From assembly GCA_023396535.1 (NCBI GenBank), contig JAEWWD010000026.1, forward strand, positions 1-8,888: a DNA stretch of 8,888 nt, written 5' to 3'. Source of the stretch: Bacillota bacterium. GTDB taxonomy: Bacteria; Bacillota; Clostridia; Christensenellales; CAG-138. The notes under the pieces are model-generated. The model made no database searches. It was given only the letters and a program-made list of their open reading frames with translations, and was not told the DNA's origin. Positions 1-6,869 of this stretch are shown one piece after another (the first letter of the stretch is position 1; each line of letters begins with the position of its first letter). A program made the position numbers and the translations under genes.

Positions 1-44
1 GCGCTATGCTACCCTTCAAGAACAAAAATTGGAGGGGTTTGCTT

Positions 45-1853
45 ATGAGAAAAGCGGTATGTTTCCTGCTTGCCGCGATGTTTCTGCTTTCAGGCTGCGC
101 TGCAGCCCCCGATACGGCGGCGCAAACGAAATCCGGCCCGTCCGTTACGCTGGAACCCGCGCGGCAGTCGCCGCCGTCTTATGCGGCACAGGAACAGGCA
201 GCAAGCCCAGTTCCAATCGAAAACCGCAAATACTTCGAGCCCGAAGGCAGTTATGGCGTCGTGGACGGCCCGGCGTACGCCGGACCGCAGGAACTGAACA
301 TGCTTGCGATTACGCTGCGGCAAAAAAACTGGAAGAGCCTCGCGGCTGTGCTTGAGGCGTTCTGGTGGCATCTGCAGGACGCCTGCATCAACGACGTACG
401 GATGTTTGACCTTGTAAGACATGACGGCTACGACACCGAATTCGATATCAGCATGCCGTGTTACGACGAAGAGAACGGCATGGCATACATCGTGTTACGG
501 ACGGGCGAGCATCAGGATGTAACCCGCTATGTGCTGGTGTTTCAAAAAAATAGCGGAGGCGTTTACGCAATGGAAAGCGTCGTCACGCTGAACGGGGATC
601 CTTATTTAGAATCGCCCGGATTTACATTTCAAACTATCGGGAGGAAGATCTACCTCGTGTGGGACGGAGATTATGCGCAGCAATGGTATGACACAGACAC
701 CGGCCTGCGCGTGTACGCCTATACCACGGATGGATACGAGGCAGACTGGCTTCCGGACAACTTAGAAGATGAGACATGGGAAACCGCGGTATCGCATGAG
801 GCTATTCAAGTCGGGAATGAGGGGGATTTTTATCTGCCGGCAAAGGAAAGCCACTCCTTTTCGTTCACCGATGGCGCTGAAGACGAGACGTATACCTGCG
901 AGTATCGGGTGTATTATGACGCCCTGCAAGGCATGTTCTACGCCGCGTATGACGCGCTTCTCCCGCTATATTTGCAAGCCGCGCTCAGCCCCACCGAATA
1001 CGTGCGGGATTGGGCAGAGCGACGAATCGCGTATATTGACGAACTGCGCAAATACTCCCCGGATTCCTCTCCCGTGGCGGAGGACCGCATGGTGTTGCCC
1101 ATGGCAGACTTCCAGACCGAAAAGCTGGAGCTTATGGGCGGGGCATTATCCGAGGAGCGGCTCCATTGGTTCTGCGAAAGCCTGAATGCAGTGAAAACCG
1201 GCAAATTTGAAGAAATGGGGCGGCTGCTCTCTTCGTATGACTTTTGGAAATATGGCAACGGCGGCATCACGGAGGGCGTTTTGAAGGGCAGCTTACTGAA
1301 CGGGATATCGAACGTTTCCTGCACGCTGGATATGGATAGCTGCAAGGAGCGCATCGCACTTTTGCACCTACGTTACGATCGGGAGGGAGAACGACGGGGT
1401 GCGACCTTTGTATACGTGCTGGGCGATGAAGGCGATCGATGGAGGCAGGATGCGGTCTATGCCTATCCTCTTGCTCAGGGAGAGTCCGCTGTGGAAGCGA
1501 TGTATCTTGACGGGTATGCGAGCTATCTGCTTAAAATCCCTGTGGGCAGGGCAAACGGACATACGGTCTATGAAAGCGTCGTGTGCAATACCGACCTTAT
1601 CCAAGGATTGCAGTTCGTAAGCGAATACTACGACAGCAAGGGCAACAGATACACACTGGAGTTATCCCGGCAGATCTATCAAAAGAACGCTGCCTGCGTG
1701 CTTTTGGCCAGATACTACAAAGCGGGAAAGGCGGATGCCACAGAAACCGCGGGCGTGGCCGTTTGGACCGACTGGGAATGGCAGAACAACGCGCCGTTTG
1801 TGGATGTTTCGGAATATTCCCGGATACAAAGGTTTTTCCAATATGATAACTAA
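45..1853 (+). CDS. Large lipoprotein of unknown function (602 aa)
   Basis: The product is a secreted lipoprotein anchored to the outer face of the cytoplasmic membrane; I do not recognise its family. The ATG at 45 is chosen over the in-frame ATG at 6 because GGAGGGG (31-37) sits 7 nt before it and the protein then starts as a textbook type II signal peptide. This has Arg-Lys at residues 2-3, a hydrophobic core, and the lipobox Leu-Ser-Gly-Cys with the lipidated Cys at residue 18. A low-complexity Ala/Pro/Gln/Ser tether follows to about residue 60. The rest looks globular and is rich in aromatic and acidic residues. Residues about 84-230 and 373-515 have the same order: a helical stretch, then beta-rich segments ending in similar Tyr/Val-rich strands, which may be an old internal duplication. 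No catalytic motif is visible. The gene is convergent with the two-component operon and ends about 65 nt before a strong hairpin. The reading frame is intact, but the function is open. Confidence 0.85.
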   Translation: MRKAVCFLLAAMFLLSGCAAAPDTAAQTKSGPSVTLEPARQSPPSYAAQEQAASPVPIENRKYFEPEGSYGVVDGPAYAGPQELNMLAITLRQKNWKSLAAVLEAFWWHLQDACINDVRMFDLVRHDGYDTEFDISMPCYDEENGMAYIVLRTGEHQDVTRYVLVFQKNSGGVYAMESVVTLNGDPYLESPGFTFQTIGRKIYLVWDGDYAQQWYDTDTGLRVYAYTTDGYEADWLPDNLEDETWETAVSHEAIQVGNEGDFYLPAKESHSFSFTDGAEDETYTCEYRVYYDALQGMFYAAYDALLPLYLQAALSPTEYVRDWAERRIAYIDELRKYSPDSSPVAEDRMVLPMADFQTEKLELMGGALSEERLHWFCESLNAVKTGKFEEMGRLLSSYDFWKYGNGGITEGVLKGSLLNGISNVSCTLDMDSCKERIALLHLRYDREGERRGATFVYVLGDEGDRWRQDAVYAYPLAQGESAVEAMYLDGYASYLLKIPVGRANGHTVYESVVCNTDLIQGLQFVSEYYDSKGNRYTLELSRQIYQKNAACVLLARYYKAGKADATETAGVAVWTDWEWQNNAPFVDVSEYSRIQRFFQYDN

Positions 1854-1918
1854 GCCCTGGGAAGCCTTCGCGCCATCGGCGTGCTTTAAATGCTTCCCTT
1901 CCCATACATATCGCAGCA

Positions 1919-1953
1919 CACAGCCCTCCGGGGCGCATCCCCGGAGGGCTGTG
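1919..1953 (+). terminator. Hairpin between convergent genes, probable terminator
   Basis: A perfect 15-bp inverted repeat (arms 1919-1933 and 1939-1953) encloses a 5-nt loop and is very GC-rich. It lies between the stop of the + strand lipoprotein (1853) and the stop of the minus-strand operon (1984). On the + strand it is followed by a moderately T-rich stretch (CATTTCCATT). On the minus strand no T-run follows. It is therefore best read as the terminator of the + strand gene. Its strength and its position 30 nt beyond the minus operon's stop mean it may also stop or stabilise that transcript. Confidence 0.75.
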
Positions 1954-1983
1954 CATTTCCATTAATAAGCCAGCTTGTACCGG

Positions 1984-3858
1984 CTATTTGATTCCCAGAT
2001 ACGTAAGCCTCCAGTCCCCGCCGGAATTTTTGAGCGTATAGTAGGCGTCTCCGCCCGAACCACCGGTGGGGCTGCAGATCACAAGATCGCCGTACTTTTT
2101 CTGTATGATCTCGGGAAAAAACGGGAGCAGATAATACGTATACATGCGCAGCGGAACCTTCTCTACGAGAGTTTCCCCCTTGTATATGGAAAGCAGCGGC
2201 ACGGTGCCGTAATCGTCCAGCTCCACCGTACCGGCCTCGTAGTCGCCATGCACGGTACCCTGCTCGAGGTAGTTTCCCGAACAGCGGCCTGAAAGCGTGA
2301 GCCTCTCCTTCTCTCCGTCCCCGTCGATATCGAACAGGGTTTCACTCCAAACCCGGTCGAGAATTATGTTCATCTCAATGCGCGAAATTACGCCTGACTC
2401 GATATCTGCGCCCCAATATCCAAACTCTATTGTCGCTTCCTGCCCTTTGAGCAGATCGCGGCTGCTATCGTAAGACGCGCCCGCCTGCCTGCCGTCAGGC
2501 GTCTCATATCCCGCCTGATAGACGGATACCCGTGTGATGCGCCCGTCCGGGATCACGTTGAGTACCAGCCCTTTGCCGTCCGTGTAATAGGTAATGCCCG
2601 TTGTATCGTATACGCCGTACAGTCCCGCCTGCTGCGCCTCCTCTTCGTGTATTACGCGCAACTCATACAGCTTTTTCGCATCCTCCAGCGTATCGCCGGG
2701 GTAAATACCGGCAAGCGAAACCACAGGCAGAAACTCTTTTTTTTGCATAACCTGCTGGATATCAAATATACCGGAATATCCGGGCGCCATTTTTGCGCAG
2801 TACAGCAGCGCTTTGCGCACGAGTATGCCGTTTTGCGTCCATATATTCTGTGACCCCGCTTCAAGCCGCCGGATCTCCTCCTGCAATTGCGGGATATAGG
2901 TAAGCTCATAGTACGGCCCATGGGTCTGGCTCGAATCACCCCAGAACTGCGGATTGGCAGGGTCATATCGCCGGAACGTGGGCCAGTAAGCCTGCGTAGC
3001 CGGATCCGCGAGCGTCAGCCAGGTGATATCCTCCATTCGCATATCGCGCTTGCCATACCGGTTGCCGCCCATGTTGTAACCATCCTCCACTGCAGCTATC
3101 GCCGCATGCCCATCCGGCGTTTTCAGAAGCTGGCCAAAGAAGCGCCTGTTTCGGCTGTTTTCCCCAAGCAGCGCCATACCCATGAATTCGCCGTCCATAT
3201 CGGCATATCCGCCGTACCAGCAGGGGTATATGCCGCTGCTTTCGTCGCGCTCACCGGCAGGGGGCAGAAAGGAGAGCAAAAAGACGCCCGTCGTCTCTAT
3301 TTGCGGCATTGTGACCTCCCCATACAGAATGTTGGTTTCCGGTACGTGCGCAGACGGGTCGGCGCTTTTGATATCCCCGCGAAATGTAAATGTCGCCTGA
3401 GTTGCGTCATTGTCAAAAAAGAACTGATCCTCCTTCGGGTAAGCATCAAAGCCGACCGCACGCTGCTGTGCTGTGCAGACCATGGAAAAGCTCTCCATAT
3501 CGTGGGCGATTACCTTCCATGTGGAGCCGCCGATCGATGCACTGTAACCGTCAGCCGTGCGACACACCCGCAGCAAGGTCATGTTTCCTTCATTTCTTAA
3601 CAGCGCCGAGCCAAAATCCGAGAATGTACCCGCAACATCGGGATAAAACGTATAGACGCCAAGCCAGTCGCCCACAAACCAGTCGTCGCTGCCCGTTTCT
3701 CTGGGCAGCGCGGACGCGGCGATGGGTTCCACCATGACAGCGCCCACCTCCCTTGCGAGAGCCCGCTCGCGCAGGCAGGACAGCAAGAGGAAAATACCCC
3801 ACAGAACAGCAGTGGCCGCAAAAACGGCAAACACAGTCCGGAGCGCTCTTTTTTTCAT
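1984..3858 (-). CDS. Membrane-anchored extracytoplasmic protein with Ca-loop-like motif (624 aa)
   Basis: This is the last gene of the five-gene operon, of unknown function. The N-terminus (Met-Lys-Lys-Arg, then a hydrophobic stretch at about residues 8-27) is a signal anchor. It ends in Leu-Leu-Ser-Cys, which could be a weak lipobox, so lipoprotein and single-pass anchor are both possible. The remainder should be outside the cell. Residues about 378-450 contain Gly-Asp-Thr-Leu-Glu-Asp-Ala-Lys followed by aromatic strands and a Gly-Arg-Ile-Thr-Arg-Val-Ser-Val strand, an arrangement resembling small BamE/SmpA-like folds (inference only). Residues 510-518, Asp-Ile-Asp-Gly-Asp-Gly-Glu-Lys-Glu, match a DxDxDG calcium loop as in FG-GAP or VCBS-type segments. 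A Gly/Ser-rich stretch lies near the C-terminus. The start at 3858 is preferred because GGGGTG lies 6 nt upstream. Two further in-frame starts exist: an ATG at 3882 overlapping the previous stop as TGATG, and a TTG at 3885. Confidence 0.82.
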   Translation of the reverse strand: MKKRALRTVFAVFAATAVLWGIFLLLSCLRERALAREVGAVMVEPIAASALPRETGSDDWFVGDWLGVYTFYPDVAGTFSDFGSALLRNEGNMTLLRVCRTADGYSASIGGSTWKVIAHDMESFSMVCTAQQRAVGFDAYPKEDQFFFDNDATQATFTFRGDIKSADPSAHVPETNILYGEVTMPQIETTGVFLLSFLPPAGERDESSGIYPCWYGGYADMDGEFMGMALLGENSRNRRFFGQLLKTPDGHAAIAAVEDGYNMGGNRYGKRDMRMEDITWLTLADPATQAYWPTFRRYDPANPQFWGDSSQTHGPYYELTYIPQLQEEIRRLEAGSQNIWTQNGILVRKALLYCAKMAPGYSGIFDIQQVMQKKEFLPVVSLAGIYPGDTLEDAKKLYELRVIHEEEAQQAGLYGVYDTTGITYYTDGKGLVLNVIPDGRITRVSVYQAGYETPDGRQAGASYDSSRDLLKGQEATIEFGYWGADIESGVISRIEMNIILDRVWSETLFDIDGDGEKERLTLSGRCSGNYLEQGTVHGDYEAGTVELDDYGTVPLLSIYKGETLVEKVPLRMYTYYLLPFFPEIIQKKYGDLVICSPTGGSGGDAYYTLKNSGGDWRLTYLGIK

Positions 3859-3864
3859 ATATTT

Positions 3865-3870
3865 CACCCC
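3865..3870 (-). promoter_or_regulatory. Ribosome binding site selecting the 3858 start
   Basis: On the minus strand GGGGTG lies 6 nt before the ATG at 3858. The resulting protein starts Met-Lys-Lys-Arg, directly at the hydrophobic anchor. The competing ATG at 3882 would add eight residues with no clear site of its own, although it overlaps the upstream stop codon and could be reached by translational coupling. Confidence 0.55.
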
Positions 3871-3881
3871 GTACGCCCGCA

Positions 3882-4757
3882 TCAACTGGCGTAGTAATAT
3901 CCGTCCACTTGTTCGTTGTAAAAATACTCGTTAAAGAAGCGCAGATTTTCGAGCAGATCGCCCCATACATCCGTCTGCGTTTCGGTTGCCATGGGCAGCA
4001 GATACGCTTTGCCCCTGTAATCGAGCAGCACGTTGCCGCGCTCGTCGGTGCCGAACACGGTTACGGTATCGCCCTTCCCAATTGGCATATGCTTATAATA
4101 TCCGTCCCCGCCGATCACCGGCCAGTCGAAGGGCGTATAGTCCTCCGGCGACATGGCCTTCAATTCCTGCGTAGTACGCCCCGTCCAATAGATGGATATC
4201 GGCTGGAGCACATCAAATTTGTGTTCCTCTACCGGATAGTACACGTGGCTGATCGGGGGCAGTTCCACCAGACGCATATCCCTCACTTCATGTATGCGTC
4301 CTATTCGGGCCCAGCCCAGATGTACGGAATGGGCTTCCTCATAAAGATACCCTAAGCCGTCGAGCAAAATGCCGGGTTTGCCCAGCATCTGCGTCACATA
4401 CCCATCCAGCGAACCAAGCTGTACGTATTTGCCGTCCACCAACCGAAAAAATGTGGACGAGCCGTATTGATCCGTAATCCGTTCCTCCAGCACGAAATCC
4501 CGATATTGGTCGGCCTTGTCGATATCGATTTCCGCATAGCCCTCTTCCTGCGGCCGGGCGAGCAGCGCCGGGTCAATGGTGGGTAAGGGCGCGGGCGTCG
4601 GTTGTGCAATTTCCCATTCGATGCCGCCTGTCTCTTCGCCGCCTGTTTCTTCAGGAGCGCCTGATAAAGAAGACGGCGTTAAAGCGGGCTGTCCCGCGCA
4701 ACCCGCCAGCCCCAGCGCAAGCACCAGAACAGTGATACAAAAGATCAGCTTCTTCAT
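3882..4757 (-). CDS. Lipoprotein with possible SH3-like C-terminal segment (291 aa)
   Basis: This is a secreted lipoprotein, fourth gene of the operon, and I do not recognise its family. The signal peptide is Met-Lys-Lys plus a hydrophobic core, and the lipobox Leu-Ala-Gly-Cys puts the lipidated Cys at residue 20. A flexible tether (about 21-70) contains a tandem Glu-Glu-Thr-Gly-Gly duplication and a Pro/Thr/Ala stretch. The globular part starts near residue 72. Residues about 212-256 read as Gly-Lys-Gly-Asp-Thr-Val-Thr-Val, a turn with Asp-Glu-Arg-Gly-Asn, then Val-Leu-Leu-Asp-Tyr-Arg-Gly-Lys. This resembles the strand order of bacterial SH3-like domains, but it is only a pattern-level resemblance. 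The C-terminal ~30 residues are very aromatic (many Phe and Tyr). The ATG overlaps the stop of the preceding gene by 4 nt (ATGA), and GGGGGAG lies 5 nt upstream. Its position beside a sensor kinase suggests an accessory sensing or envelope role, which is inference. Confidence 0.85.
   Translation of the reverse strand: MKKLIFCITVLVLALGLAGCAGQPALTPSSLSGAPEETGGEETGGIEWEIAQPTPAPLPTIDPALLARPQEEGYAEIDIDKADQYRDFVLEERITDQYGSSTFFRLVDGKYVQLGSLDGYVTQMLGKPGILLDGLGYLYEEAHSVHLGWARIGRIHEVRDMRLVELPPISHVYYPVEEHKFDVLQPISIYWTGRTTQELKAMSPEDYTPFDWPVIGGDGYYKHMPIGKGDTVTVFGTDERGNVLLDYRGKAYLLPMATETQTDVWGDLLENLRFFNEYFYNEQVDGYYYAS
4623..4652 (-). repeat. 15-bp tandem duplication inside the lipoprotein tether
   Basis: Two adjacent 15-nt copies (4623-4637 and 4638-4652) differ at one base and encode Glu-Glu-Thr-Gly-Gly twice. 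They sit in the disordered tether just after the lipobox, where length changes are usually tolerated. This looks like a recent in-frame slippage duplication. Confidence 0.8.
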
Positions 4758-5470
4758 GCCCGCTCCCCCGTCCCCGGTTTAAGGCTGACGCTACAGCCGA
4801 AGGCAGCCGCGCTGGAAGCATAAACGTAATGCGAGCCGCCGTTTCCGTAAACGCAGTATTCCCAGTCGATCGAGCTGAGATTAGAATGCCTGAGAACGGC
4901 TCCGTTATCTATTTTCCACAGTTTCGCGAACGTCTCCGCGAGCGCGGGCAGGGGGAAAGGCGGCGTTGTCCATCCGCATTCGAGCAGCGTGCCGGTCGAG
5001 GCGGAAACCGTGCAGGTAACGGTGTCCGCACCCTTGCCCGCAGTGAGCGCATAATAGCCCTGATAGTCCTGCGTTACGCCATGCACCATACGAAAATACA
5101 ACGACGTATCCTCCCCGGCGGGAAGGGAAAGCCCCCATTGCGCAAGCGCATCCCATTGTTCACGCAGGCGCTTCCACGCCTGTTCCTGAGTCAGTTCTTC
5201 CGGGTCAGGCAATACGTCCTCGCGCCGCCGCGCAAACTCGGCCGATTCATCGGCGCGGTTGAGCCATACAATCGCCTCCTCGGTGCGCTCCTCATCGGAA
5301 ACCGGAACGGGCGTCAGTTGCGCGGGAAGCGTGTCCATTGGCTCCACCGTTACTCCGCTAATGGCGTTTTCAATATTGTTTACGTGCAGCAGCCGGGGCA
5401 GTGTCAGCATCAGGAGAGCGGCGGCCGCCAGTATGAGCGACGCCGGGATAATCGGCAGCTTACGCTTCAT
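4754..5470 (-). CDS. Single-pass membrane protein, possible PepSY-like segment (238 aa)
   Basis: This is the third gene of the operon, an uncharacterised membrane-anchored protein. The start at 5470 is chosen because AGGAGG (5477-5482) lies exactly 6 nt before it. A longer in-frame reading beginning at 5554 would overlap the kinase extensively and lacks a sensible N-terminus. Residues 2-6 are basic and residues about 7-28 form one membrane helix, so residues about 30-238 should be extracytoplasmic. Features in order are a Thr/Pro linker (about 41-57), a charged helical region (58-112) rich in Glu, Arg and Trp, and a strand pair at about 138-165. That pair includes Thr-Val-Thr-Cys-Thr-Val-Ser-Ala-Ser-Thr-Gly-Thr-Leu-Leu, reminiscent of the PepSY-type strand-Asp/Ser-x-x-Thr-Gly turn. 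Cys at 153, 165, 206 and 226 could pair in disulfides. The gene overlaps the kinase stop by 11 nt and the next start by 4 nt, implying coupled translation. Confidence 0.82.
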   Translation of the reverse strand: MKRKLPIIPASLILAAAALLMLTLPRLLHVNNIENAISGVTVEPMDTLPAQLTPVPVSDEERTEEAIVWLNRADESAEFARRREDVLPDPEELTQEQAWKRLREQWDALAQWGLSLPAGEDTSLYFRMVHGVTQDYQGYYALTAGKGADTVTCTVSASTGTLLECGWTTPPFPLPALAETFAKLWKIDNGAVLRHSNLSSIDWEYCVYGNGGSHYVYASSAAAFGCSVSLKPGTGERA

Positions 5471-6869
5471 CCGCATCCTCCTTTCCATAGGGGAGCAGCA
5501 CGGATACGGCCGTCCCCTTGCCCGGCTCGCTGGAAAAGCGAAGCTCTGTGCCATGCACCCTGGCGATGGACGCAGCGAGCGCCAGCCCTAGCCCCGCGCC
5601 GTTCTGCGCGCGGGAGCGTGATTTATCCACCATGTAGAACGCCTCGGTGATGCGGGAAATCTCGCTTTGCTGGATGCCCACGCCCTCGTCCCGGATTTCG
5701 ATTTCATAGCCATCCGCGCGGCATATTCCATTGGCGCGAATCTCCTGAGAAGGCCTGCTCGCTTTTGCCGCGTTGTCGATGAGGTTCAACAGCATCGTCT
5801 GCAACAAATCTGGCTCCACATGAAGGGTTGCATTGTATAACGCAAAGCGAAGCGTTATGCCATATTTTTCGCACAGCCCGGCGGCCGCGGTCTCCAGCCG
5901 CCGCTGCAGCTGTGCCGTGTTAAGTTCCCGCTGCGGGAACTCCTGACGGTTGAGCACCATCAGCTCAAGGAGCTTGAGGGAAAGCCGCTCCAATCGCCTG
6001 CCCTCGCTATAGATGATGTTCGCGCAGTCAAAGCGCTGCTCTTCTTCCATTTGCCGCGCGCGCAGCATATCCGCGTAGCCGATGATGGAAGTGAGCGGAG
6101 TCTTGAGCTCATGCGCGAAGCTGGTCACAAAATCCTCCCGCCGCCGGGCCTCTGTTTCCAGCGTTGTCATGTGCGCCTGCAGCGAGTCGGCCATGCGGTT
6201 GAAATCTCGCGTCAGCTCTCCCACCTCATCATGCGAAGAGACAGTTGCGCGCCGTTCATAATCGCCCTCTGCAAACGCCCGCGTCGCGGCGGAAAGCATT
6301 CGGATGGGGCGGGTCAGAAAATAAGAAATCAGCAGCATTAGCGTTCCTGAAGCCGTAACCGCGGCTAGCGTGAGAAGGTTGGCGGTTCTGAGCATATCGG
6401 CGGAAAGCATGAACGGCGCGGACACGTCCGCCGTAAGTGTGAGTATGCCGGTTTTCACGCCGAGCTGCACCGGGATAGCCATCTGCATGTCGTAATCCTG
6501 ATCCCCCGCAGATTTTTCGATTTTATAGCTCAGGCCCGTTTTTGTACCGGCAAGAAGTTCTGCGTCCAGCGCGCCCCCCGCCGGATAGAGCCTGCCGCCG
6601 TCCGGCCGGTACAGCACGGCGGATTCAAAATCTCCCGTGGCGGCGGATTGCATGACGGATGCAAGCATGGCTTCGTCGGAAGTGAACGAATATTCCGCAG
6701 CCATATTCTCCACCACCACGGCGAGCATGCGGATGCGATCCAACGACTTTTGTTTTTCCTGTTCAAGTGCTGTAGAGAAGGCGGACTCAATCAGCGCATA
6801 GGAAGCTGCGCAAACGGCGAACACCACAACCAGCATGACGGAGAGAAATACCTTCCACGCAAATTTCAT
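5460..6869 (-). CDS. Sensor histidine kinase, HAMP/HisKA/HATPase (469 aa)
   Basis: This is a membrane sensor kinase that autophosphorylates on His and passes phosphate to the regulator encoded just upstream. The order is transmembrane helix 1 (about 7-27), an extracytoplasmic sensor of about 130 residues (30-160), helix 2 (about 163-184), HAMP (about 186-238), a HisKA dimerisation domain and a C-terminal ATPase. The HisKA motif Phe-Ala-His-Glu-Leu-Lys-Thr-Pro puts the phosphoacceptor at His253. ATPase motifs are the N box Asn-Leu-Ile-Asp-Asn-Ala-Ala-Lys (362-369), G1 Asp-Glu-Gly-Val-Gly-Ile (394-399), an F-box-like Phe-Tyr-Met-Val-Asp-Lys (411-416) and G2 Gly-Ala-Gly-Leu-Gly-Leu (424-429). 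All look intact. The sensor region ends in beta-rich sequence with a Gly-Ile-Leu-Thr-Leu-Thr-Ala-Asp strand, compatible with a single Cache-like fold, but the ligand is unknown. The start ATG overlaps the regulator's TGA (ATGA), with GGAGG 7 nt upstream. The overall architecture is PhoR/VanS-like; no specific name is justified. Confidence 0.97.
   Translation of the reverse strand: MKFAWKVFLSVMLVVVFAVCAASYALIESAFSTALEQEKQKSLDRIRMLAVVVENMAAEYSFTSDEAMLASVMQSAATGDFESAVLYRPDGGRLYPAGGALDAELLAGTKTGLSYKIEKSAGDQDYDMQMAIPVQLGVKTGILTLTADVSAPFMLSADMLRTANLLTLAAVTASGTLMLLISYFLTRPIRMLSAATRAFAEGDYERRATVSSHDEVGELTRDFNRMADSLQAHMTTLETEARRREDFVTSFAHELKTPLTSIIGYADMLRARQMEEEQRFDCANIIYSEGRRLERLSLKLLELMVLNRQEFPQRELNTAQLQRRLETAAAGLCEKYGITLRFALYNATLHVEPDLLQTMLLNLIDNAAKASRPSQEIRANGICRADGYEIEIRDEGVGIQQSEISRITEAFYMVDKSRSRAQNGAGLGLALAASIARVHGTELRFSSEPGKGTAVSVLLPYGKEDADEA
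5477..5482 (-). promoter_or_regulatory. AGGAGG ribosome binding site inside the kinase 3' end
   Basis: A perfect AGGAGG on the minus strand lies within the last codons of the kinase gene, 6 nt before the ATG at 5470. Another ATG at 5476 abuts it directly and is too close to be used, so this site fixes the start of the 238-aa membrane protein. Confidence 0.8.

Noticed and set aside
2310..2340. Dockerin module in the 624-aa protein, as a partner for the neighbouring cohesin-like domain
   Set aside because: Only one Ca-loop-like motif is present. Dockerins have two 22-residue repeats with a conserved helix after each loop, which are not seen here.
2887..3600. A 237-codon open frame on the + strand inside the 624-aa gene
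   Set aside because: It is antisense to a gene with a signal anchor and good ribosome binding site, and its composition is unlike a real protein. The same holds for the other antisense frames of 60-200 codons across the window.
4829..5650. A long open frame (273 codons) on the + strand opposite the 238-aa protein and kinase C-terminus
   Set aside because: It is antisense to two well-supported genes, its translation is Arg/His/Gln-rich without a recognisable domain, and there is no ribosome binding site. It is a by-product of GC-rich codon bias.
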